A stretch of DNA of 32,201 nt from Clostridiales bacterium Firm_10 (GTDB lineage Bacteria > Bacillota > Clostridia > Christensenellales > Aristaeellaceae). The stretch is from assembly GCA_001603025.1 (NCBI GenBank), contig LVAP01000099.1, positions 1 through 32,201 of the forward strand. Reading direction: 5' to 3'. The notes below the pieces were generated by a model that was given only the letters and a program-made list of their open reading frames with translations, ran no database searches and was not told the origin of the DNA. A program made the translations under genes and the position numbers. This document shows positions 1 through 7,429 of this stretch, one piece after another (within the stretch, counting starts at the first letter, position 1; every line of letters starts with the position of its first letter).

Positions 1-63
1 TATCCGGCCATGCAGCTCGTCGGTCTGGTACTTCTCATATTCTTTATTCGAAATCTGCTTCAT
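1..63 (-). CDS. Start of an unidentified protein, cut by the window edge
   Basis: Only the first 21 codons are present, reading leftwards from an ATG at 63-61 to the window edge. The start is supported by GGAGGA, seven bases upstream of the ATG. The visible N-terminus is charged and hydrophilic (MKQISNKEYEKYQ), with no signal peptide or membrane segment. It follows the GNAT gene at 98-505 by 34 bases on the same strand, so the two are probably co-transcribed. I do not recognise the family from so short a piece. Confidence 0.65.
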   Translation of the reverse strand, partial: MKQISNKEYEKYQTDELHGRI

Positions 64-97
64 GGCTTCCTCCGATCATACCGTGAAACGGAAATTT

Positions 98-505
98 TCA
101 ATTGATCCTTTTCAGGAAGAAGTATTCAGAATAGCCGTCTTCTGCATTTTCGTAATGACCGACACATTGGTAGCCCAATGCTTCGTAAAACTCTTTTCCC
201 TGCCAGTCGAAGGTGTCCAGTCTGATGGTATTGACTCCCATTGATGCCGCTCGCTTTTCCATCTCAAGGATCATCCGGGCCCCAATGCCTTTTCTTCTGT
301 ATGCTTCATCAACAAACACGGCGGACACATAAAGGATTTTGAATGCGGTAATGCATGCATCCAACCCGGCGATCAGTTTACCCTCATCTTCAACGCCGAT
401 CTGAATGCATCCGTCCATTTTATAGGCGATGTGGTTTTCGTCAAATGAACTCAGCCGTGATTCTATGTCCTCAACCTGCTCTTCATTCAAATCTACGATT
501 TCCAT
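98..505 (-). CDS. GNAT-family N-acetyltransferase (135 aa)
   Basis: This is a small single-domain GNAT acetyltransferase, expected to move an acetyl group from acetyl-CoA to an amine; the substrate is unknown. The acetyl-CoA loop is clear at about residues 77-90: the strand VFVDEAYRRKGIGAR carries the R-x-x-G-x-G/A signature. The C-terminal FYEALGYQ segment is also typical of the fold. I chose the start MEIVDLN because AAGGAG lies ten bases before it; a frame-compatible ATG 13 codons upstream lacks such a site. The gene is clearly less GC-rich than the genes beyond 2860. It is probably co-transcribed with the edge gene to its left. It has no relation visible in sequence to the second GNAT at 1192 beyond the shared fold. 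Confidence 0.85.
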   Translation of the reverse strand: MEIVDLNEEQVEDIESRLSSFDENHIAYKMDGCIQIGVEDEGKLIAGLDACITAFKILYVSAVFVDEAYRRKGIGARMILEMEKRAASMGVNTIRLDTFDWQGKEFYEALGYQCVGHYENAEDGYSEYFFLKRIN

Positions 506-544
506 ATGATCGCATCTCCTTGCAAATTCCGATTTCCACGTCAC

Positions 545-655
545 ATTATACTCGCCGAATGTGTCGAAATCTACCGCAGCGACGGGGAAAATGAAAACTT
601 ACCCCCTCGTGTCCAACTTACCCTGCTTGCGGGTAAGCCGCAGGCAAATCGTTAA
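545..655 (+). pseudogene. Fossil 3' end of a lost plus-strand gene
   Basis: A 36-codon open stretch ends at TAA (653-655) and runs directly into an intrinsic terminator that starts two bases later. Its translation looks like a real protein C-terminus: the first half contains AECVEIYRSDGENEN and the second half LPPRVQLTLLAGKPQANR. There is no start codon or N-terminal part; to the left the sequence is occupied by the 5' end of the minus-strand GNAT gene. The stop-plus-terminator arrangement is the main argument that this was a gene. The family is uncertain. A site-specific recombinase tail is possible, which would fit a mobile-element scar, but I cannot confirm it. Confidence 0.45.
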
Positions 656-656
656 G

Positions 657-698
657 AGCCTTGTGGCCACAGAAAACCTGTAGTTACAAGGCTTTTTT
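657..698 (+). terminator. Rho-independent terminator of the fossil gene
   Basis: AGCCTTGT (657-664) pairs perfectly with ACAAGGCT (686-693), and ACAG/CTGT can pair inside the loop. The hairpin is followed by a run of T to 698. No intact plus-strand gene precedes it, so it most likely belongs to the fossil reading frame that stops at 655. Confidence 0.75.
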
Positions 699-1038
699 CA
701 TACCCTGACGCCTTGACAAACCCAAGGAACGACCGCTACGTCACGTCGCTTTTCGGACCGTAAGGAGGTTCAACGAGAATGACAATATGGGCTGAGATGA
801 CGATAAGTGAGAGTGTAACGTGATAACTCGCGTGTCGCTGACAAACTCATTGGGCCTGGAATTGACAGATTCGTTGAGCGTCTGACAGAGTAAGCAGCAT
901 GGTAAAACCGGGAGCCTTGCGCCGCAATTCACATTGCGGCATGAGGCCTTTTCTATGTCCTGGCGCCCGGCAATGCCCAAAAGTATTTCGCGTTTTTGCG
1001 GCAATTACGTTAGTCGCCGCCGTTTCGCGAATACATCC
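699..1038. other. Gene-free, apparently decayed stretch
   Basis: No convincing gene lies here. A strong ribosome site AAGGAGG (762-768) precedes an ATG at 779, but the frame stops after 14 codons (TGA at 821-823). In another frame a 24-codon open piece (819-890) ends at TAA 891-893, with a protein-like end, GPGIDRFVERLTE. Together they could be one small gene broken by a frameshift, or chance. A hairpin at 914-947 follows, as if terminating it. Position and composition suit the remains of an accessory element. Confidence 0.3.
914..951 (+). terminator. Terminator-like hairpin
   Basis: GCCGCAAT (921-928) pairs with ATTGCGGC (933-940) around the loop TCAC, and GCCT (914-917) with AGGC (944-947) extends the stem with small internal loops. 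A short T-rich end (CTTTTC) follows. It lies 20 bases after the possible decayed frame ending at 893. Confidence 0.45.
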
Positions 1039-1067
1039 TTTTCAACTTTTGGATTATATGGTAAAAT
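1039..1067 (+). promoter_or_regulatory. Probable sigma-A promoter for the GNAT gene at 1192
   Basis: A -35 like TTTTCA (1039-1044) is spaced 17 bases from TAAAAT (1062-1067), about 120 bases upstream of the GTG start at 1192. The local sequence is AT-rich compared with its surroundings. The -35 matches the consensus at four of six positions. Confidence 0.45.
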
Positions 1068-1191
1068 AAAAGCGGCGCATTAAGGCTCGGCGCCCCCTCT
1101 TTGGCTGCGGCAGCAGACCTGATGAAAGCGCCGCATTCACAGAATGGCAGCAATGGATCTGATTCAATGAACAAGGGCAGGAGAAGACGGC

Positions 1192-2007
1192 GTGCTGAAA
1201 AACCTGATCATCCGACAGGAAAAGCCTGAGGATTACAAAAGCACAGAGCTCATGACCATGCGGAGCTTCTGGAATAAGTTCTGGCCCGGCTGTTCCGAAC
1301 ACAACATGGTCAGAATCATCAGGAAATCAAAGGATTATCTTCCGTCGATCAGCCGGATCGCGGAACTGGACGGCAACGTCGTCGGCGCGGTTTATTATTC
1401 AAAAGCCTGGATTGACGACGGCTCGGTTAAGAGAGAAGTGGCGATGCTTGGGCCGCTTGCGGTTGAACCGACAATGGAGGGAAACGGGATCGGCGGCGCA
1501 TTGATCAATGAAACCGTAAGACTCGCAAAAGAGGCCGGTATCGCCGGGATTATCCTGGCAGGCGAGCCCGGTTATTATCCCAAATTCGGATTCAGGCTGA
1601 TGAGCGATTACGGGATAACCGATTCCGAGGGCAATTCCCGCGATGCCTATCTCTGTTATCCGCTGAATGACGGTTTCAACGCCTGCAAAGGCAGGTTCAT
1701 TGAGAGCGAGGATTTTGGCAAGATAGAGGATGAGGAATTGCTCGAAGAGATCGGCAAGGAGTTCCCCGCTTACCGGAAGGTGAAGGCCCAGGAAGGTTTT
1801 ATGCAGATATTCGGGCAGCACCTGGGCGTGGTTGAATCCGTTGAGGGAGACGTATATCAGGTTCGGTATTGGGAGCTGCTGATCCCCGCCAGATTGTCCG
1901 ATTCCCTTTCCGAAAAGCCGGTTCCCGGCGGCGACGTGCAATTCAAATGGAATCACAGGGGAATATCGACCATCACAAAGGTGATCCGCAATCTGCTGGA
2001 AAGCTGA
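1192..2007 (+). CDS. GNAT-family N-acetyltransferase with C-terminal extension (271 aa)
   Basis: The N-terminal half (about residues 5-150) is a YhbS-like GNAT domain, predicted to use acetyl-CoA on an unknown amine. The acetyl-CoA loop is EPTMEGNGIGGAL at about residues 93-105, preceded by the strand VAMLGPLAV. GEPGYYPKFGF at about 124-134 is the typical following segment. The last 100 residues are an extra domain (HLGVVESVEGDVYQV onward) found in longer YhbS-like proteins; its role is unknown. The start is GTG, preceded by AGGAGA about seven bases upstream. The stop (TGA 2005-2007) overlaps a possible ATG of the nucleotidyltransferase gene, and the two are probably co-transcribed. Base composition is lower in GC than in genes to the right, which suggests transfer. 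Confidence 0.85.
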   Translation: MLKNLIIRQEKPEDYKSTELMTMRSFWNKFWPGCSEHNMVRIIRKSKDYLPSISRIAELDGNVVGAVYYSKAWIDDGSVKREVAMLGPLAVEPTMEGNGIGGALINETVRLAKEAGIAGIILAGEPGYYPKFGFRLMSDYGITDSEGNSRDAYLCYPLNDGFNACKGRFIESEDFGKIEDEELLEEIGKEFPAYRKVKAQEGFMQIFGQHLGVVESVEGDVYQVRYWELLIPARLSDSLSEKPVPGGDVQFKWNHRGISTITKVIRNLLES

Positions 2008-2048
2008 TGCGCGGACAGCCGGGCGTCAACAGGAGCGCAAGGAAGAAT

Positions 2049-2738
2049 ATGTTTGATTTGGATGAGTATCTGCACAGCCTGATTTCGGGCTGCCGGTCCG
2101 TTTTTGGAGATCGCCTGCTGTACGTGGGCCTGCAGGGCAGCTATATGCGCGGTGAAGCGACTGAAAACAGCGATATCGATATCATGATCATCCTGGATCG
2201 GTTTTCCGTGAACGATATGGACGCCTACCGGAGAATCCTCAAGCGGATCGGGAATGAAGAGAAATCGTGCGGTTTTATCTGCGGCAGGGATGAAATGACG
2301 CGATGGAATCCGCTGGAGGTGTGCCAGCTGCGCCATACGACGAAGGATCTGCTCGGCTCGCTGAACGGCTGCCTTCCATCGGCCACGAAAACGGATGAAA
2401 TCAATTATGTCAAGCTGAGCCTGGGGAACCTCTATCACGAAATCTGCCATCGGTATATCCACGCGGACAGGGACAGGAACGCAGCGAAGTTCCGGGGCAC
2501 CTGCAAGGGTCTGTTCTTCATCATCCAGAACATGCACTATCTGGAAAGCGGCAGGTTCGTGATCACAAAGAGGGAGCTGAAGGAACGGGTTTCGGAAGAG
2601 GACCGCAATATGCTGGCCATGGCGGATTTGCCGGATGGTTTTGATTTCGATCAGGCGTTTGCCGCCCTGTTTGCCTGGTGCCAGAACGCTTTGATCAGGA
2701 TGGAGCGTATACGGGAGGATTGTACGGAATGCGGGTAA
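2049..2738 (+). CDS. MNT-type nucleotidyltransferase (229 aa)
   Basis: The N-terminal domain is a minimal nucleotidyltransferase that would move an NMP group from an NTP to an unknown acceptor, as in kanamycin/lincosamide nucleotidyltransferases and MNT antitoxins. The signature is complete: G30-S31, R34-G35, then S41-D42-I43-D44, with D42 and D44 as metal ligands. The C-terminal half is helical and could be the substrate-binding or HEPN-like part. I chose ATG 2049 because AAGGAAG lies directly upstream. An alternative ATG at 2007 overlaps the stop of the GNAT gene (TGATG) and would add 14 residues, but it has only a weak ribosome site. A GNAT plus a nucleotidyltransferase resembles a small drug-modification cassette; that is inference only. 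Confidence 0.8.
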   Translation: MFDLDEYLHSLISGCRSVFGDRLLYVGLQGSYMRGEATENSDIDIMIILDRFSVNDMDAYRRILKRIGNEEKSCGFICGRDEMTRWNPLEVCQLRHTTKDLLGSLNGCLPSATKTDEINYVKLSLGNLYHEICHRYIHADRDRNAAKFRGTCKGLFFIIQNMHYLESGRFVITKRELKERVSEEDRNMLAMADLPDGFDFDQAFAALFAWCQNALIRMERIREDCTECG

Positions 2739-2862
2739 AGCCCTCATGCTGAGCCCGGTCGCTCAACTGTGAACGGAAAAAGCGCGTCCATCCGCCGCTT
2801 GCCGCCCGGGCGCTGCTGCTGCCCGCCTGTTCTCACTCGACATGCGCTGAAAGGAGACCGGT

Positions 2863-4380
2863 ATGATCAACCAGAGACTGCTGTTTGCCAGAGCCTATGA
2901 GAAGGCGGTGGGACCAGAGATTGCCCCAATCTCGCGCCCGGTTTTCCACTTTACTCCCTGGATCGGCTGGATGAACGATCCGAATGGTTTTTCCTGGTAT
3001 CGCGGGCAGTATCACCTGTTTTACCAGTACAATCCCTACGACGTGCACTGGGACGCCATGCACTGGGGCCATGCCGTGAGCCGTGACCTGCTGCACTGGA
3101 CGTATCTTCCCTGCGCGCTGGCGCCGGACGAGCGCTATGATTGCTTCGGCGTGTTTTCCGGCAGCGCTGTTGAAATGCAGGACGGCCGCCAGCTGCTGAT
3201 GTACACCGGCGTGCGCAAGGATGGCGGCGAAAAGGGCAGCGGCGATATCCAGGCCCAGTGCGTGGCCGTCGGCGACGGCATGGACTATCACAAGATCGAC
3301 GCCAACCCCGTGCTGGGAGCCTCCTGCCTGCCGGAATGGGGGAGCATCCACGATTTCCGGGACCCGAAGGTCTGGCGCGAGGCAGACGGCTCCTATCGCT
3401 GCGTGGCAGGCACCCGCGATAAAGACCGCAACGGCGCTCTGCTGCTCTTCAGCAGCCCGGACGGATTCGCCTGGCGGTTTGAGAGCGTTCTGGTGAAAAA
3501 CGACGGCAGGCTGGGCCGCATGTGGGAATGCCCGGATTTTTTCCGGCTCGACGGAAAGGCCGTTGTGCTGGTCAGCCCGCAGGACATGCTGCCTGACGGC
3601 CGTGAATATGCCAGCGGCAACGGCACGGTGTGCATGATCGGCACCTTTGACGAGCAGCAGGGAAAATTCATTCCGGAGCGCGACCAGGCCGTTGACTGCG
3701 GCATCGATTTCTACGCGCCGCAGACCACTCTGACGCCGGACGGGCGCCGCGTGATGATTGCCTGGATGCAGAACTGGGAAACCAGCAGGCCGGAGAAGGA
3801 AGGAAGCCGGTGGTTCGGGCAGATGACCCTGCCCAGGGAGCTGAGCGTTCGGGATGGCCGGCTTTATCAGCAGCCCATCCGGGAGCTGGCCGGCTGCCGC
3901 AGCGGCAGGGTGGAATACCGCGACGTTCATTTCAGCGGCGAGCTGGCGCTGGAAGGGATCGCGGGCAGGGTGGCGGACCTGGAGATCCATGTCCGTGCCG
4001 CCGATCCCGGCGCCCCCTATGCCCGCTTTACCCTCCGCTTCGCGCAGGATGGGAAATATCACACCGACCTGACTTTCAGGCCGCGCGAATCGCTGTTGGA
4101 GATTGACCGGCGCTTTTCCGGAACGCGCCGCGCGTTTGTCCACCAGCGCTGCGCCCGGGTGGCGGGAAGGGACGGCGACATCCGCCTGCGCGTGATCCTG
4201 GACCGATTCAGCGCGGAGGTGTTCGTCAACGACGGCGCGCAGGCCATGACGGTCACCATTCCGACCGACATGGCCGCCGAGGGGATTTCGTTCTTCACGG
4301 AGGGGCGATCCGTCATGGATGTCGTCAAATACAGCCTGTTCGCGGAAGAACAGCCGGCGGAAACAGCCGCGTGCCAGTGA
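2863..4380 (+). CDS. GH32 beta-fructosidase (sucrose/sucrose-6-phosphate hydrolase type, 505 aa)
   Basis: Predicted to hydrolyse terminal fructose from sucrose, sucrose-6-phosphate or fructo-oligosaccharides. All three catalytic motifs of GH32 are present: WMNDPNG at 36-42 with nucleophile D39, FRDP at 165-168 with transition-state stabiliser D167, and WECPDFF at 221-227 with acid/base E222. The five-bladed propeller fills about residues 25-340, and a C-terminal beta-sandwich follows (ending with DRFSAEVFVNDGAQAMT near 450). Length is normal for the family. There is no signal peptide, so it acts in the cytoplasm on imported sugar. AAAGGAG precedes the ATG. No phosphotransferase or intact transporter gene is adjacent, but a degraded sugar ABC permease lies 1.4 kb downstream. 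Confidence 0.93.
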   Translation: MINQRLLFARAYEKAVGPEIAPISRPVFHFTPWIGWMNDPNGFSWYRGQYHLFYQYNPYDVHWDAMHWGHAVSRDLLHWTYLPCALAPDERYDCFGVFSGSAVEMQDGRQLLMYTGVRKDGGEKGSGDIQAQCVAVGDGMDYHKIDANPVLGASCLPEWGSIHDFRDPKVWREADGSYRCVAGTRDKDRNGALLLFSSPDGFAWRFESVLVKNDGRLGRMWECPDFFRLDGKAVVLVSPQDMLPDGREYASGNGTVCMIGTFDEQQGKFIPERDQAVDCGIDFYAPQTTLTPDGRRVMIAWMQNWETSRPEKEGSRWFGQMTLPRELSVRDGRLYQQPIRELAGCRSGRVEYRDVHFSGELALEGIAGRVADLEIHVRAADPGAPYARFTLRFAQDGKYHTDLTFRPRESLLEIDRRFSGTRRAFVHQRCARVAGRDGDIRLRVILDRFSAEVFVNDGAQAMTVTIPTDMAAEGISFFTEGRSVMDVVKYSLFAEEQPAETAACQ

Positions 4381-4438
4381 GAAACGCGGTCATGCGACGG
4401 CGGAAACAGGCCTATTCAGGGAAGCGGGGGAAAAGAGC

Positions 4439-5722
4439 ATGCAGAAGTATTACACCGAGCCGGCCCGGCGGATTCCCGTCGCCGCCGAAGCGGATGTCCT
4501 GGTCGCGGGCAGCGGCCCGGCCGGTTTTTCGGCGGCGGTCAACGCGGCGCGGCAGGGCGCGAAGGTCATCCTGGTCGAAGCGCTGGGCGACGTGGGCGGC
4601 ATATCCACCAGCGGCATGATGAGCCACTTCACCGGTTCCGTGAAGAGCCGGTTCTATGAGGAGCTGCTCATGCGGATGGCGGAGCGCAACGAAGGGGAGC
4701 AGAGGGGCGTGCGCACCGTGACGATCGACCCGGAGCAGCTGAAGACGCTGTACCTGGACATGCTGGCTGAGGCGGGCGTCGGGCTGCGGCTGTATACGAT
4801 GGTCTGCGGCGCGATCGTTGAGGACGGCCGCGTGAAGGGCATCGTGACGGAGAGCAAATCCGGCCGGCAGGCGCTCTTGGCGAAGGTCGTCATCGACGCG
4901 ACGGGGGATGGCGACATCGCGGCCGACGCGGGTGTGCCCTACAGCCTGGGCCGCGAGACGGACGGCCTGATGCAGCCGGTCACGATCATGTTCAAGGTGG
5001 CGGGCGTGGATTACGACCGAGCGGTGTTTCCCGGCTCCTTCGAGACGACAGTCGACACGCCCAAAGGCGAACTGCAGGCGCTGGCGAAGGAAAAGCTGCC
5101 CTTCCCGGCCGGCCATGTGCTGCTGTACCGGAGCACGCTGCCCGGCGTCGTCACCTGCAACATGACGAACAGCATCGGCATCGACGGCACCGACGCCCTG
5201 AGCATGACCCGCGGCCAGCGGGTGTGCCGGAGCCAGCTGAACGCCATTGTGGCGTTTCTGCGGGCGTATGTGCCCGGCTATGAGCGTTGCTACCTGATCA
5301 GCTCCGCCTCGCTCCTGGGCGTGCGGGAAACCCGGCATTTCAAAGGCCTGTATACGCTGACGCAGGAGGACATCCTCAACCGGACGCTGTTCGGGGACTG
5401 GGTTGTGCGCGAGGCGCGCTTCAACTTCGATGTGCACAACCTCACCGGCGCGAGCCTGGATAAAACCGGCGTGCAGAAGGACTTCCCGAAGGATAATTTC
5501 TACTCCATTCCTTACCGATGCCTGCTGCCGGAGGGCGTGGACGGCCTGCTGCTGGCCGGCCGCAACATTTCCGGAACGCACATGGCGCACTCCAACTATC
5601 GCGTGATGCCCATGTGCGTGGCCCTGGGCGAAGCGGCGGGCGTGGCCGCGGCGCTCGCGGTCCGGCGGGACATCGATCCCAGGCTCGTGCCCGCCCGGGA
5701 CATCCAGGCGGTCATCGAATAG
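4439..5722 (+). CDS. FAD-dependent oxidoreductase, fumarate-reductase-like fold (427 aa)
   Basis: The N-terminus is a Rossmann FAD site: DVLVAGSGPAGFSAA, with the G-x-G-x-x-G at 24-29, then the acidic strand end E47. GDVGGISTSGMMSHF (50-64) is characteristic of the FAD_oxidored (PF12831) group. A second conserved block near the end, LLLAGRNISGTHMAHS, closes the FAD site. These enzymes are often linked to sugar catabolism clusters; the substrate here is unknown. There is no secretion signal. The start ATG (4439) has a purine-rich GGGGGAAAAGAG upstream and gives the normal length; longer in-frame readings extend into the GH32 gene. It follows GH32 by 58 bases and is likely co-transcribed, so a fructoside-derived or linked substrate is possible. 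Confidence 0.85.
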   Translation: MQKYYTEPARRIPVAAEADVLVAGSGPAGFSAAVNAARQGAKVILVEALGDVGGISTSGMMSHFTGSVKSRFYEELLMRMAERNEGEQRGVRTVTIDPEQLKTLYLDMLAEAGVGLRLYTMVCGAIVEDGRVKGIVTESKSGRQALLAKVVIDATGDGDIAADAGVPYSLGRETDGLMQPVTIMFKVAGVDYDRAVFPGSFETTVDTPKGELQALAKEKLPFPAGHVLLYRSTLPGVVTCNMTNSIGIDGTDALSMTRGQRVCRSQLNAIVAFLRAYVPGYERCYLISSASLLGVRETRHFKGLYTLTQEDILNRTLFGDWVVREARFNFDVHNLTGASLDKTGVQKDFPKDNFYSIPYRCLLPEGVDGLLLAGRNISGTHMAHSNYRVMPMCVALGEAAGVAAALAVRRDIDPRLVPARDIQAVIE

Positions 5723-5750
5723 AGCGGATTCGCGACAGGGCAAACAACAT

Positions 5751-5776
5751 CCCCTCCCCGCAGCGGCGGAGAGGGG
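5751..5776 (-). terminator. Old terminator hairpin of the lost permease operon
   Basis: CCCCTC (5751-5756) pairs with GAGGGG (5771-5776), with more GC pairing (CCGC/GCGG) inside. It lies 24 bases past the stop of the permease remnant in the minus direction, where a T-rich tail (ATGTTGTTTG) follows. On the plus strand it is followed by A's, so it is less suited to end the FAD gene. Confidence 0.5.
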
Positions 5777-5799
5777 AAAAATATGCGCGGGAATGCCTG

Positions 5800-5904
5800 T
5801 CAGCCCTTCACCGAACCCATCGGCGAGCCGGAGACGAGCGCCTTCTGCGTGATGATGAACAGGATGATGGACGGGATCATTGTGAGGAACGCGCCTCCCA
5901 AGAT
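5800..5904 (-). pseudogene. C-terminal remnant of a carbohydrate ABC-transporter permease
   Basis: Reading leftwards, 34 codons follow an in-frame stop (TGA at 5907-5905) and end at TGA 5802-5800. The peptide contains LGGAFLTMIPSIILFIIT and ends SGSPMGSVKG. This is the ending of MalG/LplC-type sugar ABC permeases: a last membrane helix starting after a proline, then a short positive tail ending G-x-VKG. Nothing of the other roughly 250 residues is present; beyond 5905 the DNA turns AT-rich and unrelated. A hairpin that could be its original terminator lies just downstream (5751-5776). This shows that a sugar transporter operon once lay to the right on the minus strand and was deleted. Confidence 0.75.
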
Positions 5905-5910
5905 TCACTG

Positions 5911-5948
5911 ATTCATTCGCCGCGGGAAAAGCGGATAAATGAATTTTG
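5911..5948 (+). terminator. Possible terminator for the GH32/FAD transcript
   Basis: ATTCATT (5911-5917) pairs with AATGAAT (5938-5944) and CCGC (5920-5923) with GCGG (5931-5934), followed by TTTTG. It lies 190 bases after the FAD oxidoreductase stop. It coincides with the edge of the permease remnant, so it may also mark the deletion junction. Confidence 0.45.
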
Positions 5949-6140
5949 TGTAATCTTTACTTGTTTTTATAACATGTGGCCTCAAGCCATGTCAAGCGTG
6001 TGTTTAACAAAATTTGTATATATCCGTCTAAAAATGTCTGGTTTGCCGCGAAATTGGCGCAATGAACCGACGCTTTGTAAATTTCAGATTATCCGGTTGG
6101 GCGTCCCGGGCGCGCGCTCCGGCCGGCAAACGCCGCGGGA

Positions 6141-6169
6141 TTGACGGGACATGCCAGCGCTGGTAAAAT
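6141..6169 (+). promoter_or_regulatory. Sigma-A promoter for the URO-D family gene at 6255
   Basis: TTGACG (6141-6146) and TAAAAT (6164-6169) are separated by exactly 17 bases, giving near-consensus -35 and -10 boxes. The start of transcription would fall near 6176, about 80 bases before the ATG. Confidence 0.75.
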
Positions 6170-6254
6170 AGAGTGTGGCGGAAGCGCGCGTCGAAGGCGC
6201 GCTGCCGAAAAACAGCGCCTGTGGGGCATGCGCGCGGAACAGGGGGATTTGAGC

Positions 6255-7319
6255 ATGACATGCCGGGAGAACTACATTTCCATCGCCCGCCGGACAGGCT
6301 ACGACCACATGCCTGTCAGCTTCAACATGTGCCCGAGCCTCCGGGAGCGGTATGAGGCCTACGTCAGGGAACACGACCTGGCTTTTCCCGTGGGGGAGGG
6401 TTTCGTCGCGGACCTGCCCGTGGACCGCGCGCCGGACGAGGTGTTCCTGCGGGATTATTACCGCGGCAAATCGTTCAGGACCGGCACGGTGATCGACGCC
6501 TGGGGTGTAGCCCATGAGCCCGGCTCGCCCGCCGCGTTTCACATGACCTACATGCACCACCCCATGGAGGATTTCGACTCGCCCGAGCAGATAGAGGCCT
6601 ATCCGATGCCCGTCTTCCGCGACGGGGGATTGGCCGCGCAGACAGAGCAGGTGAAAGCGATCCACGCGGCGGACAAAGCCGCGATCGGCTCCATGCAGTG
6701 CACCGTTTGGGAGACAGCCTGGTATATGCGCGGCATGGAGAACCTGATGTGCGACATGATGAGCGGCGATCCCATGGCGACGGCGCTGCTGGACCGGGTG
6801 ACGGACATCGCCGTGCAGCGCGCCGTGAGCTTTGCGAAAGCCGGCGCGGACGGCCTGTTCCTCGGCGACGACATCGGCATGCAGTTCACCATCATGATGA
6901 GCGAGGAGCTCTATTGCGAGTGGCTGAAGCCGCGCCTCAGGCGCGTGATCGACGCCGCGCGGGCGGTGAATCCCGATGTGATCGTGTTTTACCATTCCTG
7001 CGGCCATGTGACGGAGCTGATTCCGCACCTCATCGACGCGGGCGTCGACGTGCTGAATCCTGTGCAGCCGGAATGCATGGATTTCCGTGAGATCCACGAG
7101 CGCTTCGGCGACAGGCTGTCTTTCCACGGCACCATCGGTACGCAGAGCGTGATGCCCTTCGGGACGCCGGAGGACGTGCGCCGCAAGGTGTTCGAGAACC
7201 TGGACATCGCCGGCCGGCACGGCGGGCTGTACGTCTGCCCGACGCACCTGCTGGAGCCTGAGGTGCCGGTGGAAAACGTGGTCGCTTACATCCAGGCCTG
7301 CGCGGACTACTGCCGCTGA
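6255..7319 (+). CDS. Zinc-dependent URO-D superfamily protein, methyltransferase-like (354 aa)
   Basis: This belongs to the uroporphyrinogen-decarboxylase superfamily (PF01208), on the branch of corrinoid:coenzyme methyltransferases (MtaA/MtbA type) rather than the haem enzyme. The zinc motif H-x-C-x(n)-C can be traced: H247 and C249 in FYHSCGH, and C328 in GGLYVCPTHLLEPEVP, 79 residues later, as in MtaA-like proteins. The segment GDDIGMQFTIMMSEELY (204-220) is typical of the family. It would therefore bind Zn and activate a thiol or similar acceptor for methyl transfer. No corrinoid protein or coenzyme pathway is visible here, so the real substrate is unknown. The start MTCRENY is chosen for GGGGGA about eight bases upstream and for a normal length. 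Its own promoter lies at 6141. Confidence 0.8.
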   Translation: MTCRENYISIARRTGYDHMPVSFNMCPSLRERYEAYVREHDLAFPVGEGFVADLPVDRAPDEVFLRDYYRGKSFRTGTVIDAWGVAHEPGSPAAFHMTYMHHPMEDFDSPEQIEAYPMPVFRDGGLAAQTEQVKAIHAADKAAIGSMQCTVWETAWYMRGMENLMCDMMSGDPMATALLDRVTDIAVQRAVSFAKAGADGLFLGDDIGMQFTIMMSEELYCEWLKPRLRRVIDAARAVNPDVIVFYHSCGHVTELIPHLIDAGVDVLNPVQPECMDFREIHERFGDRLSFHGTIGTQSVMPFGTPEDVRRKVFENLDIAGRHGGLYVCPTHLLEPEVPVENVVAYIQACADYCR

Positions 7320-7375
7320 CCGGAGGCCGGCGCGGTCCTTCCGGGAGAGGGAGTGTTTTCCTGCCGGCATATAAC

Positions 7376-7401
7376 ATGGCCGCCGGTTTACCGGCGGCCA
7401 T
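7376..7401. terminator. Bidirectional palindromic terminator
   Basis: ATGGCCGCCGG (7376-7386) pairs with CCGGCGGCCAT (7391-7401) around a TTTA loop. It sits between the converging genes ending at 7319 and 7430, so it can serve both. T-tracts are weak on both sides. Confidence 0.65.
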
Positions 7402-7429
7402 GATTATCGGTATTGCCAGAAGGATGAGG

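Noticed and set aside
657-698. Attenuator or riboswitch for the downstream GNAT gene
   Set aside because: It is 500 bases from that gene, which has a closer promoter, and it fits better as the end of the fossil frame.
2007-2048. Upstream start for the nucleotidyltransferase at the TGATG overlap
   Set aside because: The ribosome site is weak, and the added 14 residues (many R, N, S, G) look unlike the conserved start of the domain. It remains possible.
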